From positions 1 to 28,412 of the forward strand of contig FR890664.1 of the NCBI GenBank assembly GCA_000435075.1: a stretch of DNA of 28,412 bases, read 5' to 3'. Under the pieces are notes generated by a model. It did no database searches and was not told the DNA's origin. It was given only the letters and a program-made list of their open reading frames with translations. Below, piece after piece: positions 1 to 7,068 of this stretch (its first letter is position 1; each line of letters begins with the position of its first letter). Made by a program: the position numbers and the translations under genes. This stretch comes from Bacteroides sp. CAG:770 (GTDB lineage Bacteria; Bacteroidota; Bacteroidia; Bacteroidales; UBA932).

Positions 1-159
1 AGCGCTATAGTCGGTGTGGTCTTGTTTTGTGAGCGTTATCCTCTCTCTAAAGAGATCATGCCTGCTTTCTTTATGGTGAATCATCTGAATATCAATGTCG
101 TGATATGTGTACCTTGCGGTCTTGGGGCAACCATTGAGACGCTTACATGGTATGTTTAG
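1..159 (+). CDS. C-terminal end of an unidentified, probably membrane, protein (5' end outside window)
   Basis: Frame 1 is open from the first base to a TAG at 157-159 and gives 52 residues. The residues are hydrophobic in two stretches (around 2-10 and 30-42) separated by a charged segment (ERYPLSKE), which suggests the end of a multi-spanning membrane protein. I do not recognise the family. A repeat copy starts about 20 bases after the stop. The piece could also be a remnant, since the sequence after it is decayed. Confidence 0.4.
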   Translation, partial: SAIVGVVLFCERYPLSKEIMPAFFMVNHLNINVVICVPCGLGATIETLTWYV

Positions 160-180
160 ATGCTACCATAGAAATATATC

Positions 181-233
181 GTAACTTATTGATAATCAGT
201 GCTTATAAAATTCGAGCGTGGCCGCGTCCAGAC
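181..233 (+). repeat. Copy A of a dispersed repeat bracketing the island
   Basis: This 53-base stretch matches 6958-7010 in direct orientation at about 42 of 53 positions counted by eye. Shared blocks are CTTATTGATA, GCTT and AGCGTGGCCGCGTCC. A related unit starts near 6875. The two copies lie on either side of the accessory genes. It may be a REP/MITE-like repeat or the end of a mobile element; the family is not recognised. Confidence 0.6.
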
Positions 234-371
234 GTTACCCTTACAAACGTAGTGCAATTGGAGGACAGAATAGAACAAGGAACGCGTTTGCGGCGGCTTG
301 ACACGAAAATATGCAGTCAATGCGTACGGAGATCTTGTGGGAGACCGGAGACTTACATTCTTGGAAGTTCC

Positions 372-491
372 ATGGATTCATATACAGATGCAGAACTTGG
401 TTCAGAAGTAGGTGACTTGTTAGAAGAAATTTCTCAAGAGATCAAAACCCTAAAACAAGAATATAAACCATATAAACCATATAAATCATGA
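372..491 (+). CDS. Possible small ORF or gene remnant before the DUF4988 lipoprotein
   Basis: A 39-codon frame starts at ATG 372 and overlaps the next gene by ATGA (488-491). The product is acidic and helical-looking in its middle (LLEEISQEIKTLKQ) and ends in a short YKP-type repeat made by a tandem ATATAAACC sequence. The same frame is open back to 147, but there it runs through the dispersed repeat, so the upstream part is unlikely to be coding. The rest of 160-371 holds the repeat and no convincing gene. This could be the tail of a decayed gene or a leader translated just before the lipoprotein. Confidence 0.25.
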   Translation: MDSYTDAELGSEVGDLLEEISQEIKTLKQEYKPYKPYKS

Positions 492-1891
492 AAAGAACCT
501 TATTATTTGCACTCTCACTACTGGCAGTAGTAGCCTGCAGAAAATTCGATGATTCCGCTATTTGGAAGGAACTTAACAAGCATGAGGACAGGATTGTTAA
601 GTTGGAAACACTATGCAATCAGATGAATACAAACATCACCTCATTGCAGACAATTATCATTGCCTTGCAGAGAAATGATTATGTTGTGAACATCGCTCCC
701 ATCATGGAAGGGAATAAAGAGATAGGTTACACCCTTATATTCTCCAAGAGCGGTTCGATTACCATCTACCATGGTAAAGACGGCGAAAACGGTAAGGATG
801 GAGTAAATGGAGCAGACGGAAAAGATGGTCAAGATGGAAAAGACGGATATTCTCCTAAGATTGGTGTGAAACAGCACACTGACGGAAAATATTATTGGAC
901 TCTAGACGGAAATTGGATTTTGGATGACAATAGCAATATGATTTCTGTCACGGGAGAAGATGGCAAAGATGGAGCAAATGGAAAGGATGGAAAAGACGGT
1001 ATTACGCCACAGTTGAAAATTGAGGACGGATACTGGTATTTATCATATGACAATGGTGCAACATGGCAGAAACTTGGAAAGGCTACTGGAAATAATGGTC
1101 TTGATGGACTTCCTGGAGAGGATGGAGATAGTATCATTGACTCAATTACGCAAGACGAGGATAATGTTTACTTTAAGTTGACTGACGGGCAAGTTTTGAC
1201 AATCATGAAAAGAAATAGTACAACTATTAATTTCAGAGATTTATATGTTGAAGCTATATGTGTTCGTAATTGGGATGCAAATAAAGATGGCCAGTTATCA
1301 TATTCTGAAGCTGAATTAGTAACATCCTTAAATGGCGCATTTACGGGTAATACAAATGTTGTGTCATTTGAGGAATTAAAATATTTTACAAGATTAAATA
1401 AAATTGAAGCACAAGCCTTTAAAGGCTGTACTAATTTGTGGAGGATTTCTTTGCCAGCGAATATAACTATTATCGAAAGTGAGGCATTCTATGAGTGTTC
1501 AGCTTTAAACTCTGTAGAGTTCCCTACAAATTCTCAGTTGAAAAAAATAGGTGGCGGATACTATTGTTGGACTGAAGGGTATAATACACCTAACTTTGCA
1601 GGTGCATTTGCATATTGTAGCTCTCTTGAATCTTTAATATTACCGACATCGATTAATTTAATTGAAAATGCAGCATTTTACGGTTGTTCAGCATTGTTGT
1701 CTATAAGTTTAGATTCGTCTGAAGTTCCTACACTTGACTGTACATCACAGAAAAAAGGCAAGACTGACCCCTCATATCATTTTGCAAAGACATCAGACTC
1801 ATTTAAAATATTAGTACCAGAAGATTATCTCAATCAATATAAGACAGCAAGTGGCTGGAAATCATATTCGTCAATTTTAATGGGAATGTAA
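488..1891 (+). CDS. Lipoprotein with DUF4988 N-terminus, collagen-like repeats and BspA-type leucine-rich repeats
   Basis: A 467-residue predicted lipoprotein with an N-terminal signal ending in a lipobox-like LAVVAC (Cys17), so it is probably outer-membrane anchored. Residues about 25-60 look like a coiled coil. Residues 96-120, 157-171 and about 202-214 carry Gly-X-Asp collagen-like repeats, interleaved with two YYWTLDGNW / YWYLSYDNG modules typical of the DUF4988 (PL29 N-terminal) family. Residues 263-274 form an EF-hand-like loop (D263, N265, D267, E274). From about 290 the protein shows BspA-type LRR_5 repeats (IEAQAFKGCTNL, IESEAFYECSAL, IENAAFYGCSAL). Such domains usually mediate surface binding; no catalytic domain is visible. 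The start follows from the signal peptide and the ATGA overlap upstream. It stands alone, next to mobile-element debris. Confidence 0.85.
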   Translation: MKRTLLFALSLLAVVACRKFDDSAIWKELNKHEDRIVKLETLCNQMNTNITSLQTIIIALQRNDYVVNIAPIMEGNKEIGYTLIFSKSGSITIYHGKDGENGKDGVNGADGKDGQDGKDGYSPKIGVKQHTDGKYYWTLDGNWILDDNSNMISVTGEDGKDGANGKDGKDGITPQLKIEDGYWYLSYDNGATWQKLGKATGNNGLDGLPGEDGDSIIDSITQDEDNVYFKLTDGQVLTIMKRNSTTINFRDLYVEAICVRNWDANKDGQLSYSEAELVTSLNGAFTGNTNVVSFEELKYFTRLNKIEAQAFKGCTNLWRISLPANITIIESEAFYECSALNSVEFPTNSQLKKIGGGYYCWTEGYNTPNFAGAFAYCSSLESLILPTSINLIENAAFYGCSALLSISLDSSEVPTLDCTSQKKGKTDPSYHFAKTSDSFKILVPEDYLNQYKTASGWKSYSSILMGM

Positions 1892-2003
1892 TATAGCATT
1901 AATTCGTGGTGCAACCTTCGCAAGGTAAGCCTCAGGTGAGGCACGTGTTGCAATTTTGTTCTGATTAGTTGCGATTAGTCTCGATTTTGTCACTAATCGC
2001 AGC

Positions 2004-2551
2004 AACTTTGTCAAAGTCGGTTCCGAGACGCCCAGGCTCAGGAAAGGAGTCCCGCGATGTCGCGACCGTTACGCAGGTCGTATGGGATTTGTTTGAGGAC
2101 ATCCCACATCTGCTTCGTGGAATGCAGAGTGGAATTCTTTTCCATGAACAAGTTTATCGAGCGGATAGCGCTCGCTAAACTTGACGGAGGTCTTCTTAAG
2201 GTCATCAATCATATCGAGAGAAATGACCTCGTCATCTTTGATGACTTCGGACTGCAACCGCTCGACAACAACTTGCGTCTGGCCCTGCTGCAGATAATTG
2301 AGGACTGCCATCAGAGGAAATCAGTGATCGTGACATCACAACTTCCCGTTTCCAAATGGTATGACTACATCAATGAGCCCACCTTGGCTGACGCCATCAT
2401 AGACCACCTTACCGCTAATGCAGTTCGGATTGAACTTAAAGGCGACTCAATGAGAAGGAAGAATCAAAAAAATAATAACTTTGCCAAACTGAAAGCAACC
2501 ATATCCGAAGTGGTATATTTGAAAACGCTCCAGAAGGTACATTTAATGTGA
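2004..2551 (+). pseudogene. istB: Decayed istB (IS21-family transposition helper ATPase)
   Basis: The frame from ATG 2144 to 2551 encodes the C-terminal half of an IstB-type AAA+ ATPase: a Walker B block LVIFDDFGLQPLD, the sensor region SVIVTSQLPVSKWYDYINEP and the C-terminal LADAIIDHLTANAVRIELKG. A full IstB is about 245 residues. The P-loop survives only as PGSGKES near 2028-2049 in a different frame, and a further frame change is needed to reach NFVKVG upstream, so the N-terminal half is frameshifted. No istA was found in the window. Just before it, 1970-1979 and 1992-2001 form a perfect 10-bp inverted repeat (TGCGATTAGT / ACTAATCGCA), and 1929-1942 is a GCCTCA-GG-TGAGGC hairpin; these may belong to the old element's end but could be chance. 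Confidence 0.75.
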
Positions 2552-2582
2552 TATAGTCAATAAATTCAAATAATAATTGCGG

Positions 2583-3731
2583 ATGTTAAAGTCTGATGAA
2601 TATAACGATGCAGAGATGGAAATAATTACTTATCCGGAAATATATAGTTCCGAAGAAGTTAGCGGACTACTCTGTAAAAAGCCACAGTTACCTCTGCCAC
2701 CGACAGAACCAGTGAAGCCTGTAATGCCATCAGATCCTGGAGAATATGATAGTGGTGGAAATAGAGGGGTTTTGTTATTTGCTGTTATTGCAAGTGTTGT
2801 TATTTTCTTCTCAATTATATTGTCCGATATGGATAATAAGAGTTCAATGATATTGCCAATGCTTGTAGTTATTGCTTGCTCCTTTTTCTTATTTAAAACT
2901 ACAACATGGGATAAAGAGGCTCATGAACGTGAAAAAATAGATTATGAAAAGGCGAAGAAATGCTTTAGCCAAAAAATCGAATCATATAACAAGGATTTGA
3001 TGGCTTTCAGGGAGGCAAAACGTGAATACGATACGATTGCTAAAAAAATACTAAGTGCTCAAAGCATATTGAAATATAGAAAAAATCAAATATCAATTTG
3101 GGTGAACGGCCGAATGACTCCTGATTTTGAATTTGTGGAAAATGAAGATGTAAAAAAAGGCGTTTCTGAGGAGTATTTCTACAATTTGTTGTGTGATGTC
3201 TTTTCTAATATCTATAATAATGCACGCGTGCCAGTTGGAAACTCTTTTTATTATCCAGATTTATTGATTTGCGAGAAAGGATTGATTATTGACGTCGAAA
3301 TTGATGAGCCTTATGCTGGAAATGACGGGACTCCGATTCATTACGTAGAAGATAAATATGGAATTTGGACATCTGCTGATGAGAATAGAAATATCTTTTT
3401 TACCTCACATGGCTTTGAGGTAATAAGGTTTTCCGAAGAACAGATTTTTCTTCATCCTCAAGAATGTCTTGATATAATCAAAGAGTATGTGTTATCCGTG
3501 TTATCTGGTTGTGTGCCAAAAGTTGAGCACAGGAATTTAGTGTTGAAAAAATGGACTAAAGATCAAGCGTCAAAATGGGCTTATCAGCGATTCCGTAATA
3601 CTTATGTCCCTAGAAAATTGCAAAGTTTAATAATGAACGAAGGCGTCAAGACTTATGATGAATTAAGATACGGAAACGAATTTGATAGCAAGCCTCCGGT
3701 GACGCCCGTATTGGATAAAACGAATCTCTGA
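2583..3731 (+). CDS. Membrane-anchored protein with PD-(D/E)XK nuclease-like C-terminal domain
   Basis: A 382-residue protein from ATG 2583; a TTG six bases upstream is an alternative. A proline-rich cytoplasmic-type segment (about 35-52) is followed by two transmembrane helices (about 62-80 and 88-105), then a charged, probably coiled-coil linker (about 108-165). Residues about 195-300 resemble DUF559/Vsr-like endonuclease domains: PDLLI (Asp226), IDVEIDEPY (Asp237, Glu239), then the GTPIHYV...ENRNIFFTSHGFEVIRFSEEQ block. No DxK lysine is obvious, so catalysis is uncertain. A C-terminal KKWTKDQASKWAYQRFRNTYVP segment follows. The gene is AT-richer than the core genes to the right and sits between an istB remnant and a HipA-like fragment, which suggests a horizontally acquired defence or DNA-processing function. 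That role is inference. Confidence 0.7.
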   Translation: MLKSDEYNDAEMEIITYPEIYSSEEVSGLLCKKPQLPLPPTEPVKPVMPSDPGEYDSGGNRGVLLFAVIASVVIFFSIILSDMDNKSSMILPMLVVIACSFFLFKTTTWDKEAHEREKIDYEKAKKCFSQKIESYNKDLMAFREAKREYDTIAKKILSAQSILKYRKNQISIWVNGRMTPDFEFVENEDVKKGVSEEYFYNLLCDVFSNIYNNARVPVGNSFYYPDLLICEKGLIIDVEIDEPYAGNDGTPIHYVEDKYGIWTSADENRNIFFTSHGFEVIRFSEEQIFLHPQECLDIIKEYVLSVLSGCVPKVEHRNLVLKKWTKDQASKWAYQRFRNTYVPRKLQSLIMNEGVKTYDELRYGNEFDSKPPVTPVLDKTNL

Positions 3732-3944
3732 CTCTTGTGTATTTTTTGATGTCTCAGCTGTCGCTGTCTTGTCTGGTTTTCCATCCAAGTGGACGGTCAT
3801 CGACTTTCGCACACCTATTCAACATTAAAACTAAAGACTTTGGCAAAACGACACATGAAACATCAAAAACTTACAACTTGAAATACTTGCAAGCCATCAT
3901 ATTCAGCTGTTCGTCGGTAATGTTTGAGACGTCTGCTTTCTTTA

Positions 3945-4295
3945 TCAGAGAGAACTCCTCTTTATTCTTGCTGATGACAAACTTGCGCTCGCATCTTCCT
4001 CCCACTCGCCCCAATCTCTCAAAAGTTCAACAATCGTACTCTCGACACGACCGATCCATTCTTCTGCTACGCCATTTTTCAATGCTACGGTTCGGAAGTT
4101 CTTCAGTGAAGATACGACATCGCAAATAACGGCATCGGGCCTGCGGATGCAGTTGTCGCGGGCAAAATCAAAGATGTCTCCACGGGTGAAACCGCTAAGT
4201 TTCGCGCGTATAAACATACAATGCTCCTCATTCGGCAGATATCCGCCCCTGTTTAGATGTATGTGATGTGTTGTAAATCTCAGATTTAACTGTCA
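3945..4295 (-). pseudogene. C-terminal fragment of a HipA-like kinase/toxin (probable)
   Basis: The minus-strand frame holds GGYLPNEEHCMFIRAKLSGFTRGDIFDFA followed by an IRRPDAVICDVV...FRTVALKNGVAEEWIGRVE helical stretch; the EEHCMFIRAK...FTRGDI pattern resembles the C-terminal lobe of HipA-family proteins. The kinase core and any antitoxin gene are missing. An ATG at 4217 exists, but the similarity continues upstream of it with no start, to an in-frame stop near 4295. After about 3990 the frame degenerates to a stop at 3945, while another minus-strand frame (about 3990 to 3871) reads on as KFVISKNKEEFSLIKKADVSNITDEQLN, apparently the tail of a different protein joined by deletion. The rest of 3732-3870 shows no gene. 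Confidence 0.45.
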
Positions 4296-4486
4296 CTATG
4301 TTGATAGTTATGTTATTATTCAGCCTATTATCTTCACGTAAGTGATAGTTGTAATTGCAAAAATATGAATAAAAACCAACAAACCATCCTGACGAATACC
4401 TGAGAAGCAACTGATATTGACAATATCTTTGCGTAGGTTCTGGATGTGTTTCATGAAGGATGGCACAGCGAGTCTGCACAGGGAGC

Positions 4487-4508
4487 AATCAAGGTTATTT
4501 CTTTGATT
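4487..4508 (+). promoter_or_regulatory. Upstream palindrome, putative operator O2 of satD
   Basis: AATCAAGG-N6-CTTTGATT: the arms match at 7 of 8 positions. The same 22-base site, differing at one spacer base, recurs exactly 61 bases downstream, about six helical turns. Both copies are followed by a similar AATAAAAG. The stretch 4296-4618 holds no gene; it is AT-rich and contains these two sites and the promoter. Confidence 0.55.
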
Positions 4509-4547
4509 TTCAGAAATAAAAGACACGCATTTGATTTTAATTTGATA

Positions 4548-4569
4548 AATCAAGGCTATTTCTTTGATT
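4548..4569 (+). promoter_or_regulatory. Promoter-proximal palindrome, putative operator O1 of satD
   Basis: Second copy of the AATCAAGG-N6-CTTTGATT palindrome. Its right arm contains the TTTG at 4563-4566 that serves as the -33 element of the satD promoter, so a protein bound here would block or position RNA polymerase. The likely binder is unknown; SatD itself carries a helix-turn-helix-like C-terminus. Confidence 0.55.
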
Positions 4570-4594
4570 TGGCAAAATAAAAGCATTAACTTTG
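4563..4594 (+). promoter_or_regulatory. Bacteroidota-type promoter of the satD-DUF3307 operon
   Basis: TTTG (4563-4566), a 20-base spacer, then TAACTTTG (4587-4594) fits the Bacteroidota TTG-N19-21-TAnnTTTG consensus. The expected start point near 4600 leaves a leader of roughly 20 bases before ATG 4619. It also excludes the TTG at 4592 as start codon, since that codon lies inside the -7 element. Confidence 0.7.
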
Positions 4595-4618
4595 AACCAT
4601 ACCCATAATAATATCTCT

Positions 4619-5251
4619 ATGATAAAAGGTGTAATCACAGGAGACTTGGTAAACTCCTCCCACATTGCCATAGAATGGCGACAAACTGTCATGGATGCCT
4701 TGAATGCATGCGTTAAGGATTTTTCATCTTTGACCCCAATAAAGATGGAAATGTACAGAGGTGACAGTTTTCAAGTTGTTGTTGACAACCCGGAATTGGC
4801 GTTATCTGTAGCCATCGCACTAAGAGCAAAACTAAAAGCAAGCACACCGGACAAGTCAGAAGTTTGGGACGCGCGGTTGTCCCTTGGTATTGGAGATATT
4901 TCTTTTGCGAGCGGAAACATTCTGACCAGTGATGGAGAGGCATTCAGACTTTCCGGCAGGGCGTTTGATAATATAGGAAAGAAGAGATTGTGCATATCTA
5001 CTCCTTGGGCGGAGCTTGACAATGATTTGGATCTTGTCACTCGTTTTGCAGATAGCATCGTATCTGGATGGACGGAAAAACAGGCATTGGTATTCTATCA
5101 TGCATTGGTTTTCCCGAAGTTGCAGAAGAAATTGGCAGAAGAACTGGGGATGACCAGTCAGAACTTTAATTATCACTGGGGAGCAGCAAAAGGGCAACTT
5201 ATCCTTGATTATATAAACTATTACAAATCATTCGTTACAAAATTCATTTGA
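4619..5251 (+). CDS. SatD family protein
   Basis: A 210-residue protein matching the SatD family by its opening IKGVITGDLVNS, the YRGDSFQVVVDNPELALSVAIALRA block (about 41-68), RLSLGIGDI and GEAFRLSGRAFD. The C-terminal segment LAEELGMTSQNFNYHWGAAKGQ resembles a helix-turn-helix, so DNA binding is plausible. SatD proteins were named from an acid-tolerance locus in streptococci; the biochemical role is not established. ATG 4619 is chosen over the upstream TTG because it follows the promoter and matches the usual SatD N-terminus. It is separated by 7 bases from the DUF3307 gene, so the two are an operon. The double operator upstream suggests tight, perhaps autogenous, control. Confidence 0.85.
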   Translation: MIKGVITGDLVNSSHIAIEWRQTVMDALNACVKDFSSLTPIKMEMYRGDSFQVVVDNPELALSVAIALRAKLKASTPDKSEVWDARLSLGIGDISFASGNILTSDGEAFRLSGRAFDNIGKKRLCISTPWAELDNDLDLVTRFADSIVSGWTEKQALVFYHALVFPKLQKKLAEELGMTSQNFNYHWGAAKGQLILDYINYYKSFVTKFI

Positions 5252-5258
5252 CAATATT

Positions 5259-5972
5259 ATGGATGCGTTCATTGTACTTGTGAAATTGCTTTGTGCTCAT
5301 CTCTGTGCTGATTTTATTTTTCAGACTGACAGCATAAATAAAGGTAAACGCAAATCTGGAGGCAAGGGTATAGCATATAATCTGCTTCATAGTTTGATAC
5401 ATGCCGGAGCCGCATATCTATTTGTGGCAAACGTATCATACTGGTTCATTCCTATAATTGTTTTCGTGAGTCATTTCGTAATAGACTGGATAAAGTGCAG
5501 ATTCTGCGAAGACAATCTCCCCGCGTTTCTTGTGGATCAGTTCATGCACATTGCTATAATCTGCATAGTGTGGTTCGTATTTTTCGGTAAAGAGGTAGAT
5601 TATACCTTCCTTGAAGACATTGACACTACAAAGGTCTGGTTGACAATTATGGCATATATCATGATGCTCAGGCCTTCATCTATATTTTTGGTGTTGTTTC
5701 TTAAGAAATGGGCTCCGGCTTCAACAAATACCCAGAGCTTGCCCAATGCTGGACAATGGATTGGTTACATTGAGAGAATTCTGATACTCACGTTTGTCCT
5801 CGTAGGGAGCTTTGAAGGAGTCGGTTTTCTGTTGGCGGCGAAGTCTGTCTTCCGCTTTGGCGAATTGAACAAGGCAAAGGAGATCCGCACTACAGAGTAT
5901 GTGTTGATTGGTACATTTGCAAGTTTTACCATCGCCATTCTTACGGGAATTGCATTGTCACGTATATTCTGA
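5259..5972 (+). CDS. DUF3307 family membrane protein
   Basis: A 237-residue polytopic membrane protein with five or six hydrophobic helices. It opens with LLCAHLCADFIFQTDSINKGKR and LLHSLIHAGAAYLF, then SHFVIDWIKCRF, the His- and Asp-rich intramembrane pattern typical of DUF3307. The C-terminal half (IGYIERILILTFVLVGSFEGVGFLLAAKSVFRFGE, and EYVLIGTFASFTIAILTGIAL) matches the usual family ending, so the gene is complete. It lies 7 bases after satD; pairing of SatD with DUF3307 is a recurrent arrangement in bacteria. The function is unknown; the conserved His and Asp residues in helices suggest a membrane enzyme or transporter, which is inference. Confidence 0.85.
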   Translation: MDAFIVLVKLLCAHLCADFIFQTDSINKGKRKSGGKGIAYNLLHSLIHAGAAYLFVANVSYWFIPIIVFVSHFVIDWIKCRFCEDNLPAFLVDQFMHIAIICIVWFVFFGKEVDYTFLEDIDTTKVWLTIMAYIMMLRPSSIFLVLFLKKWAPASTNTQSLPNAGQWIGYIERILILTFVLVGSFEGVGFLLAAKSVFRFGELNKAKEIRTTEYVLIGTFASFTIAILTGIALSRIF

Positions 5973-5973
5973 C

Positions 5974-6393
5974 TCCCGTACCGCAATTTCCGCATTCTGT
6001 TATACGGCAATCGCTGTCGCACTGCAACGTTTGCTCAAAGGGCCGTTCATGCCCGGACATGAAGACATGCAACAGATGCTTGCCGCCATTCTCGTAGTTG
6101 CGGAACCGTTGATGGCGATGATAGTCGCTTATTGCGTGGTGCAGTTCAGTTTCTCCCGCATTGCACAGGATCTTGGAAGCTGGAGCTGGTTCATAGGTGT
6201 GGTCGCCGTGCCATGTATCTATACCTTTATTGTTTCAGTCCTCAGGCTGTTGCCTCCGCGGTGGACGTTCTGTGTGGACTCTATGTTTTACAGTCCCGTG
6301 CTGTGGCTCATCGTCCAGCCGGTGACGGTCTATCTCGCAATTTCCTTGTTCCGGCGGCTTGTAATCCTTAAAAAGCGGGGCGGGACGCGGTAA
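5974..6393 (+). pseudogene. Orphan C-terminal part of an unidentified membrane protein
   Basis: Directly after the DUF3307 stop a different, GC-richer frame continues for about 139 residues with four hydrophobic segments (ISAFCYTAIAVAL; MLAAILVVAEPLMAMIVAYCVV; WFIGVVAVPCIYTFIVSVL; LWLIVQPVTVYLAISLF) and a basic tail KKRGGTR. The composition is that of a real membrane protein, not a shadow. No start codon fits: the only in-frame ATG before the first helix (5908) lies inside the DUF3307 gene, and ATG 6050 would drop the first helix. I read it as the 3' remainder of a gene cut by the recombination that brought in the left-hand genes; an overlapping translated gene is the alternative. Family not recognised. 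Confidence 0.4.
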
Positions 6394-6652
6394 ATCTCTC
6401 CGGGGTGTTCGCCGGCGAGGTGCGGCAAGCATCTCCATGGTGTTATCCCGAGACTACCGCCGACGAGACCAGGGATACCCCAAGACCGTGGCTCCCATTT
6501 TCTCCGTGTCTCTCGTGCGTGATAAAACGTTTTCTGCTCACGTTCAATTTTGGCCACGACGCGCGTGAAAAACGTTTTAATATGCATAGAGAGTTACATA
6601 GCATGGAAAGAAATGACCATCATTAAAGACCATGTGGCAGAGAAGCCCCGGC
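6394..6652 (+). other. Non-coding stretch with two AAAACGTTTT palindromes
   Basis: No convincing gene. Two identical 10-base palindromes (6524-6533 and 6569-6578) lie 45 bases apart, with CACG and CGTG facing each other between them, giving a loose inverted repeat. They may be a regulatory or structural repeat; no adjacent intact gene reads out of this stretch. Confidence 0.4.
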
Positions 6653-6734
6653 GGGGGGGGGGGGGACCTCGGGGGGCATCCTCGCCCATGACCTTGGGGG
6701 GGGACCTCTGGAGGCATGGTCGCCCATGACCTTG
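6653..6734 (+). repeat. Long G-tracts with a 36-base tandem repeat
   Basis: G runs of 13 (6653-6665), 6 (6671-6676) and 8 (6696-6703) occur within two copies of a unit of form GGGGGACCTC...TCGCCCATGACCTTG (6661-6696 and 6699-6734, period 38). The copies differ at only a few bases. The G-strand could form G-quadruplexes, and the runs are likely length-variable and prone to sequencing error. Confidence 0.7.
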
Positions 6735-6743
6735 TGAATGGGT

Positions 6744-6791
6744 GTCAGGCGACAGCCTGACGGGATGAGCGAAGCGAACCTCCAGAGGTTC
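6744..6791 (+). repeat. Two adjacent short perfect hairpins
   Basis: GTCAGGC-GACA-GCCTGAC (6744-6761) and GAACCTC-CA-GAGGTTC (6776-6791) are perfect 7-bp stems separated by 14 bases. The CCTCCAGAGG core of the second is the inverse of CCTCTGGAGG in the second tandem repeat unit just upstream. Together they look REP-like. No U-tract follows, so they are not obvious terminators. Confidence 0.5.
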
Positions 6792-6847
6792 CACCCCCAC
6801 CGGGGCGCATCCAAACCACTGCCAAAACGAGCCAGTCAAAGTCCAAC

Positions 6848-7010
6848 GTCGGGACGCGGCCACGGTATATTTTGTAACTCATTGATAATCAGATAGAATT
6901 TTAACAGGAGCGTGGAAACGCAGCCAAAAAAAAGTCCACGTTTCCACGCTCTATTCTATAGCTTATTGATAGTCAACGCTTCCGAAAATCAAGCGTGGCC
7001 GCGTCCCGAC
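6848..7010. repeat. 163-bp nested inverted-repeat element related to copy A
   Basis: The outer arms GTCGGGACGCGGCCACG (6848-6864) and CGTGGCCGCGTCCCGAC (6994-7010) are a perfect 17-bp inverted repeat. Inside lies a perfect 13-bp inverted repeat, GAGCGTGGAAACG (6908-6920) and CGTTTCCACGCTC (6939-6951), around an A-rich loop. Two direct units beginning TAACTCATTGATAATCAG (near 6875) and TAGCTTATTGATAGTCA (near 6959) alternate with these arms; the second unit is the copy-A repeat. No ORF is inside, so it is MITE- or REPIN-like. It lies about 60 bases beyond the end of ettA and could also act as a bidirectional terminator. Confidence 0.65.
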
Positions 7011-7068
7011 AGGCCTCACAGCCAAGCCAACCATCCACGCCACGCCAGCGCCAAACCATCCCCACCAT

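Noticed and set aside
641..1137. Minus-strand frames inside the collagen-like lipoprotein gene
   Set aside because: They mirror the Gly-X-Asp codon repeats (Phe/Pro/Ser-rich) and are antisense artefacts.
1929..1942. GCCTCA-GG-TGAGGC hairpin as terminator of the lipoprotein gene
   Set aside because: A two-base loop and no U-tract after it; more likely part of mobile-element debris or chance.
3737..4129. 130-codon plus-strand frame
   Set aside because: It has no domain, low-quality composition, and lies opposite the HipA-like fragment.
4592..4618. TTG start extending SatD by nine residues
   Set aside because: The TTG lies in the -7 promoter element, and the SatD family starts near the ATG at 4619.
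6653..6734. CRISPR-like direct repeats
   Set aside because: Only two 36-base units with a two-base gap and no spacers.
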